Assembly: GCA_001515955.1 (NCBI GenBank)
Contig: LOES01000040.1
Location: 1-31,665, forward strand
Origin: Clostridia bacterium BRH_c25
Lineage (GTDB): Bacteria > Bacillota_A > Clostridia > Lutisporales > Lutisporaceae
DNA: 31,665 nucleotides
Reading direction: 5' to 3'
The notes under the pieces were generated by a model, which was not told the DNA's origin, searched no databases, and was given only the letters and a program-made list of their open reading frames with translations. A program made the position numbers and the translations under genes. This document shows, in pieces, positions 1-10,994 of the stretch. Each line of letters opens with the position of its first letter. Positions within the stretch are counted from its first letter, which is position 1.

Positions 1-48
1 GCACGCCGCCAGCGTTCGTCCTGAGCCAGGATCAAACTCTTAAGTTAA
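1..48 (-). rRNA. rrs: 16S ribosomal RNA, 5' end (partial)
   Basis: The reverse complement of positions 1-40 is the universal 5' end of bacterial 16S rRNA, including the 27F primer site AGAGTTTGATCCTGGCTCAG and the following GACGAACGCTGGCGGCGTGC. The gene reads off the left edge, so only about 48 bases of the mature molecule are present. The mature 5' end near 48 is set by analogy with Bacillus, about eight bases before AGAGTTTGAT, and is approximate. Confidence 0.97.
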
Positions 49-303
49 TATGTGATTCACCTAAGTGAATACTAACTTTTCGCTTGCCCTAACTCAAAAG
101 AATTTCTTGGTTATCAATTTACACTGTTTAGTTTTCAAGGATCAGAGCACTTTCGCGTAGCGAATGTGCAAAACGTTACCGCGAATGGAGCACAATTCTT
201 TGTGCGGGTTCATGTGTAACGGGCCGATTAGGCCATTCGTCTCTATGGAAGATCTTGCGATTCTTCTCATTTTCTGCCGGCGTTTCTGCCGCCGACCTTT
301 ATT

Positions 304-332
304 ATGTTACCACATCAGCAAGTCAGTGTCAA
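304..332 (-). promoter_or_regulatory. rRNA promoter proximal to 16S (candidate)
   Basis: On the minus strand a perfect -35 TTGACA (327-332) is followed by a 17-base spacer and TAACAT (304-309) as -10. It lies about 255 bases before the mature 16S end, within the leader. Confidence 0.6.
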
Positions 333-415
333 TACTGTTTTTACTGGTTTTTCGTGGTAATTCGTGTCGCTTCTTTCTTGTCTGTTTTCCGCCCCGTTTC
401 TGAGGCAGGAATTAT

Positions 416-444
416 ATCTTATCATGTCCGACTGCCAGAGTCAA
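416..444 (-). promoter_or_regulatory. rRNA promoter, middle (candidate)
   Basis: Minus-strand TTGACT (439-444), 17-base spacer, TAAGAT (416-421). It lies in a ~50-bp block repeated at 545-590 with the same -35, spacer length and -10, which supports both as real rrn promoters. Confidence 0.55.
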
Positions 445-549
445 CTGGAAGTTTTTCTCTTTTTGCTGTCTTACGTTTTCTGTCCGTCCCCTGCTCCAGA
501 GTCAGGCTTTCATCCTCGCATCTCGTATCTGTTCTCCGGCAGGAATCTT

Positions 550-578
550 ATCTTATCATGTTTGCTGCTCATAGTCAA
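550..578 (-). promoter_or_regulatory. rRNA promoter, distal (candidate)
   Basis: Minus-strand TTGACT (573-578), 17-base spacer, TAAGAT (550-555). It is a near copy of the promoter at 416-444 in a duplicated block that begins GGCAGGAAT on the plus strand. Confidence 0.55.
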
Positions 579-704
579 TTGGAATTTCCATCCTTATTTA
601 TTTCAACAAACATCCCTAATGATGTAAAAAGGCTTATACAATATTTAATCATACAAACCTTTATATATTATGGGCAATTTATTCATTTATTATTTATATA
701 GTAA

Positions 705-1772
705 TTAAATATTTCTCAAAATTGATATGTTTATGTTTTCTCTGAGTGACAAGTCAACTAGTTTCGGCTCCTTAAGCTGCTCTCCTTCTTGATTAAAGCA
801 CACCATTACCTTTGGCTTGATATTAAATCCTTGAACCTCATCATCTATTACTACACCCATATCTTTTGTACTTAATTCTACCCACTGACCATGTCTGTAT
901 ATTACTATTGTGTTTATCAAAGCTTTCACTATCTCATGATTGAAATAGAAGTTACCTGAACCTAAAAGATATTCCACACTGTCGGATCTTGAGTGCTTTG
1001 TTCTGTATGGCCTGTCACTGATTAATGCATCATAAACATCACAAACTGCTATTATCTTTGCCATTGTATGTATTTTGTCATTGACTAGTCCGTTGGGATA
1101 TCCCGTACCATCAAACCTTTCGTGATGTTCAAGAATTATATTGTAGATCTCTGCACTGAAGCCTCCAGTATTTTGAACAATTTCAAAGCCGTACCTGGGA
1201 TGTCTCTGAATAATCAATTTTTCTGATTCTGTTAGTGCTCCCTTTTTATTAACTATATTTCCGGGTATCTCTGTCATACCCACATCGTGAAGCAGAGCTG
1301 CAGTCCCCAATATAAACAGTCTGTTAATGGGAAAGTACATTTCCTTCCCCACGGCAATAGAGTAAAAAGCGACGCTTATGGAGTGTCTGAATGTATTCTC
1401 TCCTATTACCCTCAAGGGCGTCATCAGATTAATTATTTTATCATTTTTCAACAGATCAGTAATGATATCCTTCATTTCGTATATATTTTTCTCTTTTTTT
1501 ATGAATTTCATTACCTGGGTATCTATTATCTCAATAGCTTCCTTAACGAGGATTTCTTTAATGTTTAAAAGGTCTGAAGAGTCACTATAACCTGAATCTC
1601 TAAAAACATAAACAGAATCTATGTAATTTTTTTTAAGTCCCAAAATAGTACTTTCAGATATTACATTGTTTTTTTTGGCAAGTGTTTTGCCGCTTGAACT
1701 GCAAACATCCGCTGCTAGTATGTCTCCAGACATCAATTCGGCTACATTTACTTCCAATATCCTTTCAGCCAT
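705..1772 (-). CDS. HD-GYP domain protein (probable cyclic-di-GMP phosphodiesterase)
   Basis: The 355-residue protein carries a C-terminal HD-GYP domain, a family of metal-dependent hydrolases that degrade cyclic-di-GMP. The metal-binding HD pair is in LLHDVGMTEIP at about residues 160-169, and the signature HHERFDGTGYP ends near residue 226. The N-terminal ~110 residues are a separate module found in front of many clostridial HD-GYP domains and contain no receiver aspartate that I can recognise. No membrane segment is visible, so it is probably cytoplasmic. It follows gyrA after a 193-base gap holding a gyrA terminator and its own near-consensus promoter, so it is likely a single transcription unit. 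The start has an AAAGGGGG ribosome site. Family call is firm; activity is inferred from intact motifs. Confidence 0.9.
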   Translation of the reverse strand: MAERILEVNVAELMSGDILAADVCSSSGKTLAKKNNVISESTILGLKKNYIDSVYVFRDSGYSDSSDLLNIKEILVKEAIEIIDTQVMKFIKKEKNIYEMKDIITDLLKNDKIINLMTPLRVIGENTFRHSISVAFYSIAVGKEMYFPINRLFILGTAALLHDVGMTEIPGNIVNKKGALTESEKLIIQRHPRYGFEIVQNTGGFSAEIYNIILEHHERFDGTGYPNGLVNDKIHTMAKIIAVCDVYDALISDRPYRTKHSRSDSVEYLLGSGNFYFNHEIVKALINTIVIYRHGQWVELSTKDMGVVIDDEVQGFNIKPKVMVCFNQEGEQLKEPKLVDLSLRENINISILRNI

Positions 1773-1810
1773 ATTTATCCCCCTTTAAATCGAAAACAGA
1801 TTCTACTCTT

Positions 1811-1838
1811 ATTATACAATAAATTACAAAATTATCAA
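1811..1838 (-). promoter_or_regulatory. sigma-A promoter of the HD-GYP gene
   Basis: On the minus strand TTGATA (1833-1838), a 16-base AT-rich spacer and a perfect TATAAT (1811-1816) lie about 40 bases before the start codon at 1772. Confidence 0.7.
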
Positions 1839-1951
1839 AAAAATATGCGGCTTCTATTGAAGCATTATAACAACCAAGGAAGCCTTTTATGAAACTCATT
1901 TACAGAAAGTGGTACATTAATGAAATTTATACTTTCCTATTCGTTATAAGG

Positions 1952-1974
1952 AAAAAGAGCAGTTATTACTGCTC
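1952..1974 (-). terminator. gyrA rho-independent terminator, overlapping the stop codon
   Basis: On the minus strand GAGCAG (1969-1974), a six-base loop that contains the gyrA TAA, CTGCTC (1957-1962) and then five T's (1952-1956). The stem includes the last gyrA codons. Confidence 0.75.
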
Positions 1975-4422
1975 CTCCTGCTCCTCATCACAACTTATTT
2001 TTGCTATTGATACCAGGCTTTCATTCTCAGGAACCCTCATTAGTTTAACACCCTGAGTGCTTCTTCCCATCTCTGATATCTCATCTACATTTAATCTGAT
2101 AATAACCCCTGACAAATTGATCAGCATTATTTCGTCATTATCCTTCACAACCTTCATACCTACAACATTTCCGGTTTTGCTGGTTATCTTTGAGGTCAGT
2201 ATTCCTTTTCCTCCTCTGGATTGAATTCTGTATTCTTTTACAGGTGTACGCTTGCCGTAACCCTTTTCACTGATTACCAGAAGATCAGCTTCTTCTTCAA
2301 TTATATCCATCCCTATTACAACATCTCCAGGATGCAAGGATATTCCTCTTACTCCCCGAGTTCCACGTCCCATGGATCTTACATCGCTTTCCGGGAATCT
2401 TATGGACAAACCGTTCTTTGTGGCCGCTATAAGCTCAGTTGTTCCACGAGTAAGCTTGACACCAATCAATTCATCATCATCGACAAGGCTTATAGCTGTT
2501 ATGCCTGTATTTCTTGAAGTATCATATTCTTTCAATTCCGTCTTTTTGATTGTGCCGTGCTTTGTCATGAAAATGAGATATTTACCGTCCTCAAAATCTT
2601 TTATTTTTATAACAGCACTTACCTTCTCATTTGCATCAAGCTGCAAAAGGTTTACCAAGGCTGTTCCTTTAGCCTGTCTGCCGGCTTCAGGGATCTCATA
2701 GGTCTTCAGCTTGTACATCTTCCCTTTATTGGTAAAGAACAAAATGTAATTATGGGTGGAGGTTATGAATAGATGCTCTACAAAATCCTCTTCCCTTGTC
2801 TGAAGCCCATTTATTCCTCTTCCTCCCCTTCTCTGACTCTTATAGGTATCTGCCGGGAGTCTCTTTATATATCCAAAATGAGTTATAGTCACAGCAGCTT
2901 CTTCCTCTTCAATGAAATCCTCTGCGTCAAACTCCTCCATGCTTGCTGTTATCTGAGTTCGCCTTTTGTCCGAAAATTTCTTCTTTAATTCAAGAAGCTC
3001 TTCTTTTATAACCATCATCAACTTCTGTACATTTTCAAGAAGTGATCTGAAATATTCGATATTTTTTATTAATCCAAGGTATTCTTCTTCTATTTTATTT
3101 CTTTCCAAACCAGTCAAGCTTCTAAGTCTCATTTCAGCTATTGCTTCAGCCTGTAATTCCGATAATCCGAATTTGGCCATCATTCTTTCCTTGGCTTCGG
3201 CTATGTTCTTGGAGCTTCTTAGTATGTTTATTATTTCATCTATATTGTCAAGTGCTATTCTCAAGCCCTCCAAGATATGAGCCCTGGCTTCAGCTTTTCT
3301 GAGATCGTATTGTGTTCTTTTTGTTATAATGTCCTTCTGATGGTCTATATAATGGGTTATTATGCTCTTAAGGTTCAGAACCTTGGGTTGACCATTAACA
3401 AGGGCAATCATGATAATGCTGAAAGTATCCTGCATCTGGGTATGTTTATAAAGCTGATTCAATATAATGTGAGAATTTGCATCTTTTTTAAGCTCTATTA
3501 CAATCCTCATGCCGTTTCTGTCGGATTCATCCCTTAAATCTGAGATACCTTCAATTTTTTTATCCTTTACCAGATCTGCTATTTTTTCTATCAAAGATGC
3601 CTTATTGACCTGGTATGGTATCTCGTTGACAACTATTCTTTGTCTGTTGCCGCTCATTTCTTCAATTTCTGCTTTGGCTCTTACAGTAACCTTTCCTCTT
3701 CCTGTACTATAAGCTTTTTTCATTCCTTCCCTGCCCATTATTAAAGCACCGGTAGGGAAATCAGGGCCTTTGATATATTTAAGCATCTCGTCCATTTCTA
3801 TTTCGGGATTTTCAATGTTTGCTACAACACAATCTATAACCTCTCCAAGATTATGCGGTGGTATGGATGTTGCCATACCAACAGCTATACCGTTGGTCCC
3901 ATTTACCAATAGATTTGGAAATCGAGCAGGAAGGACAGACGGCTCTTTGAGACTCTCATCATAGTTAGGAGTAAATTCAACAGTGTCCTTGTCTATGTCC
4001 CTCAGCAATTCAACAGCAATTTTAGCCATTCTGGCTTCTGTATAACGCATTGCAGCAGCGCTGTCTCCATCTACAGAGCCGAAGTTCCCATGTCCATCAA
4101 TTAACATATACCTTTGAGAAAAATCCTGGGCCATTCGGACCATTGCATCATACACTGAAGCATCACCATGGGGATGATACTTACCTAAAACTTCACCAAC
4201 TGTCATTGCAGACTTTCTATGGGGTTTATCAGGAGTAAAACCTAATTCATTCATTGCAAAAAGAATTCTTCTGTGAACAGGCTTCAAACCATCTCTTACA
4301 TCCGGCAATGCACGCTGAACTATAACGCTCATTGCATAGTCTATAAATGACTTTTTCATTTCGTCTTCTATATTTACCGGCATTATCTTTTGATTCTCAT
4401 AATCCAACTCTATTACCTCCAA
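1966..4422 (-). CDS. gyrA: DNA gyrase subunit A
   Basis: This is the breakage-reunion subunit of gyrase, 818 residues, the normal length. The quinolone-resistance region [20 protein letters not shown] spans residues 80-99. The catalytic tyrosine that forms the DNA phosphodiester link is Tyr127 in [12 protein letters not shown]. The C-terminal beta-pinwheel contains the GyrA box QRRGGRGIN, which marks gyrase rather than topoisomerase IV. The residue matching E. coli Ser83 is alanine (Ala88), as in mycobacteria, while the Asp87 equivalent (Asp92) is kept. It lies 122 bases downstream of gyrB and ends in its own terminator. The ATG is preceded by TTTGGAGGTAATAG, a strong ribosome site. Confidence 0.99.
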   Translation of the reverse strand: MEVIELDYENQKIMPVNIEDEMKKSFIDYAMSVIVQRALPDVRDGLKPVHRRILFAMNELGFTPDKPHRKSAMTVGEVLGKYHPHGDASVYDAMVRMAQDFSQRYMLIDGHGNFGSVDGDSAAAMRYTEARMAKIAVELLRDIDKDTVEFTPNYDESLKEPSVLPARFPNLLVNGTNGIAVGMATSIPPHNLGEVIDCVVANIENPEIEMDEMLKYIKGPDFPTGALIMGREGMKKAYSTGRGKVTVRAKAEIEEMSGNRQRIVVNEIPYQVNKASLIEKIADLVKDKKIEGISDLRDESDRNGMRIVIELKKDANSHIILNQLYKHTQMQDTFSIIMIALVNGQPKVLNLKSIITHYIDHQKDIITKRTQYDLRKAEARAHILEGLRIALDNIDEIINILRSSKNIAEAKERMMAKFGLSELQAEAIAEMRLRSLTGLERNKIEEEYLGLIKNIEYFRSLLENVQKLMMVIKEELLELKKKFSDKRRTQITASMEEFDAEDFIEEEEAAVTITHFGYIKRLPADTYKSQRRGGRGINGLQTREEDFVEHLFITSTHNYILFFTNKGKMYKLKTYEIPEAGRQAKGTALVNLLQLDANEKVSAVIKIKDFEDGKYLIFMTKHGTIKKTELKEYDTSRNTGITAISLVDDDELIGVKLTRGTTELIAATKNGLSIRFPESDVRSMGRGTRGVRGISLHPGDVVIGMDIIEEEADLLVISEKGYGKRTPVKEYRIQSRGGKGILTSKITSKTGNVVGMKVVKDNDEIMLINLSGVIIRLNVDEISEMGRSTQGVKLMRVPENESLVSIAKISCDEEQEEQ

Positions 4423-4544
4423 AGTTAATCAGTGTTTATTAACTCAACATATTTATCATCTTTCATAGTGTTAATAAGCACTTCCTTGATTTAGCGCCTC
4501 GCATACTCAAGAAGAGATACACTTTACGAGTCGCTATATATTAA

Positions 4545-6461
<1,917 letters not shown>

Positions 6462-6473
6462 TCATTTCCCCCT

Positions 6474-6746
6474 TTACTTCAACGATATATCATCTATGAA
6501 TCCTGCTCTTTTGTATAAGGTTACAGAAGAAATGGGAGACAAATATATTATTGTCTTTTTATCCTTTTCCGCCAAAACAAAAGATTTAGCTTCGTCCTCT
6601 GATATTCTCCTTATGAAGCCCTCGTCCTCTGCGGTCTTTAAAAATTCTCTGGTGTTGCTGGATGTATTGCTGGATTCTATATCCATTATAGAAATTATAT
6701 CCTTCAAGGATATCACAATATCTCCACCAAGATGCATAAACATCAT
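6474..6746 (-). CDS. remB: RemB-like extracellular matrix regulator (DUF370/YaaB)
   Basis: A 90-residue protein beginning MMFMHLGGDIVISLKDII, characteristic of the YaaB/RemB family. In Bacillus subtilis the gene sits at the same place between recF and gyrB and promotes biofilm-matrix gene expression. The family is small and basic; the DNA-binding mode is not readable from sequence alone. The start at 6746 has GGGAGG five bases upstream; the next ATGs (codons 2 and 4) are possible alternatives. The stop is 18 bases before gyrB and overlaps its ribosome site, so the two are cotranscribed. Role in this organism is inferred from the homolog. Confidence 0.85.
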   Translation of the reverse strand: MMFMHLGGDIVISLKDIISIMDIESSNTSSNTREFLKTAEDEGFIRRISEDEAKSFVLAEKDKKTIIYLSPISSVTLYKRAGFIDDISLK

Positions 6747-6844
6747 CTTGCCCTCCCTTTATCCAAATAAGCACATTATGCCCATACTATATTATTATAA
6801 CCTTTTATTCAAAAAACTAAAAGCATTATCTTAATTCCAATACT

Positions 6845-6917
6845 CCACCTTCTATAAAGTGAGGTAGAGTCCCCGTCTGATTTCCAATGTTCAGCTACGG
6901 CTGAACGAGTTCACTCT
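6845..6917 (-). repeat. 73-bp dispersed structured repeat, copy A
   Basis: This block aligns with 24624-24696 over the same length, at roughly three quarters identity, with one small compensating indel. Both begin CCACCTTCTAT and end with GAACGAGTTC then CTCT. The core forms a hairpin GTTCAGC-TACG-GCTGAAC (6888-6905). It overlaps the final codons and stop of recF (6911-6917). No ORF is inside it. Confidence 0.7.
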
Positions 6918-8020
6918 TTTACTATCGTTCCCCCTATTACTTTAAACACCCTGGAATCGTTAATATTAAGCTTTTCAAGATATTCTACATCCGTACAGGT
7001 TATAACTGTTTGTATGTTTTTTATAAAATTGACCAGGTATTTTTGCCTTTCATTATCAAGCTCGGAAAATACATCATCCAGCAGGAGTATTGGCAGTTCT
7101 TCAGTCTCTTCTTCCATGTATTTAAGCTCTGATATTTTTAGTGAAAGCAGGGCTGTTCGCTGCTGTCCCTGTGATGAATAAGTTTTGACCTCTTTATCAT
7201 TAATAAAGAAAAGTATATCTTCCCTGTGTGGCCCCTTATGTGTAGCACCTCTTTTAATATCTATGCTTATAGACTTTTCAAGTGCATTTATAAATGACTT
7301 TTTAATATCTCTTTCTGAATTAGCCTGATATTCTATAGAAGAATTATACTTAAGCTTCAAAATTTCTTTTCCGTTAGATATCTTTTCATGAGTATCAGCG
7401 GCAATATTGCATATTTTATTTACAAAATAATTTCTTGTCATAATTATTTTTGTACCGAAGTCAGCCAGCTGTTCATTCCATATATCCATAGTCCCTAATA
7501 TATTACTATTGTTTCTTGCTTCAAAAAGAAGATTGTTTCTTTGCTCAAGCACCTTGAGATATTGCACCAGATTGTAGTAATATCCCGGCTTGACCTGGGA
7601 AAGAATTATATCCATGAATCTTCTTCTTTCAACAGGTCCTTCTTTTATTATTTTCATATGGTCCGGAGAAAATATTACTGTATTAAGATTGCCAATAAGC
7701 TCTCCTATTTTACTAAGCCTTACTCCATTCAGTTTTATTCTCTTTTTAATATTTCTACTCATGTATATATCTATAGATTTTTCATCATTTTCTTTTTGAA
7801 AATCAATTTTAATTCTGGCATCCTCACTATTCCAGTTTATAAGCTCCGAATCCTTCTGTGTCCTGTGGGATTTTCCTGTAGAAGCCATATATACGGATTC
7901 TATAATGTTTGTCTTTCCCTGTGCGTTTTGACCGTAAAATATATTAATCCCTTCACCCAGTTCTATATCAAGAGCTTTATAATTTCTATAATTATTTAAA
8001 TTAACCCTTTTTATATACAA
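6911..8020 (-). CDS. recF: DNA replication and repair protein RecF
   Basis: RecF is an SMC-like ATPase that loads RecA at gaps with RecO and RecR. The N terminus has the Walker A GQNAQGKTNI at about residues 30-39. The C-terminal region has the ABC signature SQGQQRTALLSLK and Walker B LPILLLDDVFSELD. I prefer the TTG at 8020, giving YIKRVNLNNYRNY near the N terminus as in the family, because GGGGTG (8027-8032) sits six bases upstream of it. A GTG at 8029, three codons earlier, has no spaced ribosome site. It follows yaaA by about 20 bases. The last codons and stop lie in a dispersed repeat. Confidence 0.97.
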   Translation of the reverse strand: MYIKRVNLNNYRNYKALDIELGEGINIFYGQNAQGKTNIIESVYMASTGKSHRTQKDSELINWNSEDARIKIDFQKENDEKSIDIYMSRNIKKRIKLNGVRLSKIGELIGNLNTVIFSPDHMKIIKEGPVERRRFMDIILSQVKPGYYYNLVQYLKVLEQRNNLLFEARNNSNILGTMDIWNEQLADFGTKIIMTRNYFVNKICNIAADTHEKISNGKEILKLKYNSSIEYQANSERDIKKSFINALEKSISIDIKRGATHKGPHREDILFFINDKEVKTYSSQGQQRTALLSLKISELKYMEEETEELPILLLDDVFSELDNERQKYLVNFIKNIQTVITCTDVEYLEKLNINDSRVFKVIGGTIVKE

Positions 8021-8041
8021 TACAAGCACCCCAACAATACT

Positions 8042-8248
8042 TTAGATTAGCTTTATTTCTTCACCAAAAGCCTCTATAGTGTCTCCCCTATAAAGCTTCT
8101 TGCCCCTTGAGGTTTCAATACTTCCATTTACTTTTACCAAGCCATCCTTAATTACATTCTTTGCTTCTCCTCCTGTGCCTACTATACTTTCAAATTTAAG
8201 GAACTGATCCAGTTTTATAAATTCTGTATCAATTTGTACCTCTCTCAT
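8042..8248 (-). CDS. yaaA: S4-domain RNA-binding protein YaaA
   Basis: A 68-residue single S4 domain: LDQFLKFESIVGTGGEAKNVIKDG followed by VKVNGSIETSRGKKLYRGDTI, the typical RNA-binding fold. The gene lies between dnaN and recF in most Firmicutes. The B. subtilis homolog is linked to ribosome assembly, which I carry over only as a guess. A GGAAGAGAG ribosome site precedes ATG 8248. A strong hairpin at 8279-8303 separates it from dnaN. Confidence 0.9.
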   Translation of the reverse strand: MREVQIDTEFIKLDQFLKFESIVGTGGEAKNVIKDGLVKVNGSIETSRGKKLYRGDTIEAFGEEIKLI

Positions 8249-8278
8249 ATTTTCACTCTCTTCCTTTTTCTTTCGATT

Positions 8279-8303
8279 AAAACCACCCTTTTAGGGTGGT
8301 TTT
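8279..8303 (-). terminator. dnaN-yaaA intercistronic hairpin (terminator or attenuator)
   Basis: A perfect 10-bp stem AAAACCACCC/GGGTGGTTTT with a five-base loop lies seven bases after the dnaN stop. On either strand it ends in four T's, so it could act bidirectionally, probably reducing readthrough from dnaN into yaaA-recF. Confidence 0.65.
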
Positions 8304-8309
8304 CAACAG

Positions 8310-9416
8310 CTAATTATTCTTTTTAAATCTTGCCGGCAGCACCAGATATAAGTAGCCTGTATTATCACAAGGTCTTATTATACTTGGGCTTACATTTGTA
8401 GTAAACTCAATATTTATTTCTTCACTATCCATAACCTTCAGCACATCAATGAAATATTTAGCATTAAAAGCTATTTCAATATCGTTTCCTTCTTTTTGTA
8501 TTTTTAGCTCTTCATGAACATCCCCGTTTTGAGAATTTGACATAATTATCATAAGGTCGTCATTAATTTCAAACTTTATCATGTTATTGCTGGAATCCCT
8601 TGCAAATAAAGCTGCTCTGTCGCATGCCTCCATCATTTTACTTGATGGAACCTTTATTTTCATTTTGTATTCTGATGGTATAATTTGTTTATAATTAATA
8701 AATTCGCCTTCTAAAAGTCTTGATATTATTATTGTATCCTCAACTTGAAATTGAATGTGATTTTTTGAAAAATAAATGTTTATGGGAGATTCATTTTCGC
8801 TTAGTATTTTCCCTATTTCAGAAAGAGTCTTCCCTGGAATAACAGCTTTGAAACTGTTGTCATTGATTATTTTGCTCCATTTTACCGCCATTCTGAAGCC
8901 GTCTAGAGCCACCATAGTCAAATTTTCACCGGATACTTCAAAAAGTACTCCTGTAAGTATAGGTCTTACTTCATCCGTTGACACTGCAAATATAGTATTT
9001 CTTATCATGTCTCTAAGAATATTCTGTGAAAGAGTTATACCTTTCTCTTTCTTTACTACAGGAAGCTCAGGAAACTCATCATGAGGAAGAGTTACAACTT
9101 TGAAATTAGACCCTTCACTTTTTATGTAAACTAAATTTCTTTCAGCTGTTTCTATTTCTATATCCGCATCAGGAAGTTTTCTTACAATTTCTCCGACGAT
9201 TTTAGATGAAAGTACAACCTTGCCTGGTTCTATAACATCAACATTTGATAAGGTTTCTATCCCTATTTCAAGATCTGTTGCCGTAAGCTTAAGCTTGCCG
9301 TTTTTTGCATCAAAAAGAATTCCTTCCAGAATAGGAAGTGTGGTTTTTGAAGGAACTGCTTTTTGAACAATATTTATGCTTTCCAGGAGAGAGGATTTTG
9401 TAGTTATTATTTTCAT
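8310..9416 (-). CDS. dnaN: DNA polymerase III beta subunit (sliding clamp)
   Basis: The 368-residue protein begins MKIITTKSSLLESINIVQKAVPSKTTLPILEGI, the standard clamp N terminus, and ends YLVLPARFKKN, matching the family C-terminal LPMR-type motif. Three repeated clamp subdomains fit the length. The clamp encircles DNA and tethers polymerase and repair proteins. The start codon ATG (9414-9416) is preceded by GGAGG, and the nine bases between are exactly a consensus DnaA box TTATCCACA, suggesting DnaA control of translation or transcription. It lies 246 bases downstream of dnaA. Confidence 0.99.
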   Translation of the reverse strand: MKIITTKSSLLESINIVQKAVPSKTTLPILEGILFDAKNGKLKLTATDLEIGIETLSNVDVIEPGKVVLSSKIVGEIVRKLPDADIEIETAERNLVYIKSEGSNFKVVTLPHDEFPELPVVKKEKGITLSQNILRDMIRNTIFAVSTDEVRPILTGVLFEVSGENLTMVALDGFRMAVKWSKIINDNSFKAVIPGKTLSEIGKILSENESPINIYFSKNHIQFQVEDTIIISRLLEGEFINYKQIIPSEYKMKIKVPSSKMMEACDRAALFARDSSNNMIKFEINDDLMIIMSNSQNGDVHEELKIQKEGNDIEIAFNAKYFIDVLKVMDSEEINIEFTTNVSPSIIRPCDNTGYLYLVLPARFKKNN

Positions 9417-9425
9417 TGTGGATAA
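9417..9425 (-). promoter_or_regulatory. DnaA box between dnaN ribosome site and start codon
   Basis: On the minus strand the sequence reads GGAGG (9426-9430), TTATCCACA (9417-9425), ATG. This is a perfect DnaA box filling the whole Shine-Dalgarno spacer. Confidence 0.8.
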
Positions 9426-9437
9426 CCTCCGAAAATC

Positions 9438-9496
9438 ATTTTAATATAATATAATATAATTATTTTAGTAGTAATAGTAATAGGAGCTGTTAATAA
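9438..9496 (-). other. Origin unwinding element: DnaA box, DnaA-trio and AT-rich stretch
   Basis: Reading the minus strand from dnaA to dnaN: a box-like TTATTAACA (9488-9496), a short GC-rich GCTCC, then TATTACTATTACTACTAA (9466-9483), then an almost pure A/T stretch (9438-9465). This matches the box, GC, trio, unwinding-region order of the B. subtilis origin next to dnaN, where DnaA-trios (3'-GAT-5' type) load DnaA onto single strand. Assignment rests on architecture. Confidence 0.7.
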
Positions 9497-9639
9497 GTGC
9501 AAAAGCCAAAAATGATATAGAGCTGGAACAATAGCTGGTGTTAATAATCTGTGGAGTATTTCTTTAAAATTTGTTGATATAAAAGCATAACTAAATAACA
9601 TAAAAAAATTATCAACACGTTATTAATAATATATCAACA
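9488..9639. other. DnaA-box-like cluster in the dnaA-dnaN spacer
   Basis: One-to-two mismatch DnaA boxes occur at 9488-9496 and 9539-9547 (minus, TTATTAACA), 9572-9580 (minus, ATATCAACA), 9609-9617 (plus, TTATCAACA) and 9631-9639 (plus, ATATCAACA). None is a perfect TTATCCACA, but their density beside the unwinding element supports a DnaA-binding role. Confidence 0.55.
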
Positions 9640-9662
9640 GGATATTAAGAAATATTTTAAAG

Positions 9663-10994
9663 TTAACTTTCTATTTTACTTTTAAGCTCTTCCAGAACAG
9701 ATTTTAACTGACTATCAATTTTCATGTCGGTAGATATCTTCTCATAAGCATGCATTATTGTAGTATGATCTCTTCCGAATTCTTCGCCTATCCTGGGTAA
9801 AGAAAGATCTGTAAGCTCTCTGCAAAGGAACATTGCTATCTGTCTGGGCAATACTATGGATTTGTTTCTTTTTTTTGCATTGAAGTCTTCAATTTTCATA
9901 TCATAATATTGGCCTACAATATCTTTTATTGCAGAAGGAGTAACCATTTTGGGTTTTGAGTTGGATATTATATCTTTTAAAGCTTCATTTGCAAGATCTT
10001 CGTTTATTTCTCCGTTAGTAAGGGAGGAGTATGCAACAATCCTTATAAGAGCCCCTTCAAGCTCTCTTATGTTTGATTGTATTTTTTTTGCAATCAATTG
10101 CATAACATCATCAGAAATAGAGAGATTTTCAACTTTAGCCTTTTTTCTAAGTATAGCAATTCTTGTCTCCAGGTCAGGAGGCTGTATATCAGCGATAAGA
10201 CCCTGCTCAAATCTTGATCTGAGCCTGTCCTCCAAAGTAGGTATTTCTTTTGGAGGTCTGTCACTTGAAATAATTATCTGCTTGTTGGCTTCATAAAGTG
10301 AATTGAAGGTATGGAAAAACTCTTCCTGGGTTCTTTCCTTTCCTGCAATGAACTGTATATCGTCTATTAAGAGTACGTCTACATTTCTATATTTACCTCT
10401 GAATTCATTATTTCTATCATCTCTTATTGAATTAATAAGTTCATTTGTGAAGGTTTCTGAAGAAATATAAACTACTTTTGATTTTTTATTCTGTTTTAAT
10501 ATATAGTGGCCTATTGCGTGCATAAGATGAGTCTTTCCAAGTCCAACACCTCCATAAATAAAAAGAGGGTTGTATGCCTTGGCCGGTGATTCCGCAACTG
10601 CAACTGAGGCTGCATGAGCAAGGCGGTTGCTGTTGCCTATGACAAAGGTATCAAAAGTATACTTGGGATTCAAAGAGGAATTGACTGTCTCTTCAACCAT
10701 ATTTCTCTCATCGCTGTCCTTCATCATAGAAGCATAATTTTCTTCAGTAGGTATTATGAATTTTATTTCGTAGTACTCAGTGGTTACCTGCTTTAAAGCG
10801 TTTTTAATTAATGTCACATATCTTGCTTCCAGTATGCCTTTTGTAAAATCATCAGGCACAGAGAATACAAAGAGGTTGTCCCTGACAGAAAGGGGTTGTA
10901 TTGCTTTAAGCCAAGTATTGAAGCTTACTTCTGTCAATTCAACTTTTATTACATCTAAAGTCTTTTCCCAGACTTCTTTTATATGAGAATACAT
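9663..10994 (-). CDS. dnaA: Chromosomal replication initiator protein DnaA
   Basis: DnaA is the AAA+ initiator that binds DnaA boxes and opens the origin. The 443-residue protein has the N-terminal helicase-loading domain (1-~85), a short linker, Walker [10 protein letters not shown] (148-156), Walker B LLIDDIQF (about 208-215), and the C-terminal DNA-binding signature [14 protein letters not shown] (407-420). Start ATG 10994 follows a strong AAGGAGG. Upstream is the box-rich origin spacer, so it is very likely autoregulated. I could not assign its promoter with confidence. Confidence 0.99.
   Translation of the reverse strand: MYSHIKEVWEKTLDVIKVELTEVSFNTWLKAIQPLSVRDNLFVFSVPDDFTKGILEARYVTLIKNALKQVTTEYYEIKFIIPTEENYASMMKDSDERNMVEETVNSSLNPKYTFDTFVIGNSNRLAHAASVAVAESPAKAYNPLFIYGGVGLGKTHLMHAIGHYILKQNKKSKVVYISSETFTNELINSIRDDRNNEFRGKYRNVDVLLIDDIQFIAGKERTQEEFFHTFNSLYEANKQIIISSDRPPKEIPTLEDRLRSRFEQGLIADIQPPDLETRIAILRKKAKVENLSISDDVMQLIAKKIQSNIRELEGALIRIVAYSSLTNGEINEDLANEALKDIISNSKPKMVTPSAIKDIVGQYYDMKIEDFNAKKRNKSIVLPRQIAMFLCRELTDLSLPRIGEEFGRDHTTIMHAYEKISTDMKIDSQLKSVLEELKSKIES

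Larger units (their letters stand above)
49..704 (-). promoter_or_regulatory. rRNA operon leader and upstream region, no protein gene
   Basis: This 656-base stretch precedes the 16S gene. Near 120-145 the minus strand reads CCTTGAAAACTAAACAGTG, the conserved leader motif commonly seen upstream of Firmicutes 16S and 23S genes. Further upstream are three sigma-A-like promoters, listed separately, two of them in a duplicated ~50-bp block at about 405-455 and 536-590. Positions 600-704 are very AT-rich and I see no clear terminator for the HD-GYP gene that ends at 705. Open frames on the plus strand here have no ribosome binding site or recognisable protein character and are not genes. Confidence 0.8.

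Noticed and set aside
255..701. 148-residue plus-strand ORF in the rRNA leader
   Set aside because: It overlaps promoters and the leader, has low-complexity Ser/Phe/Leu composition and no ribosome site.
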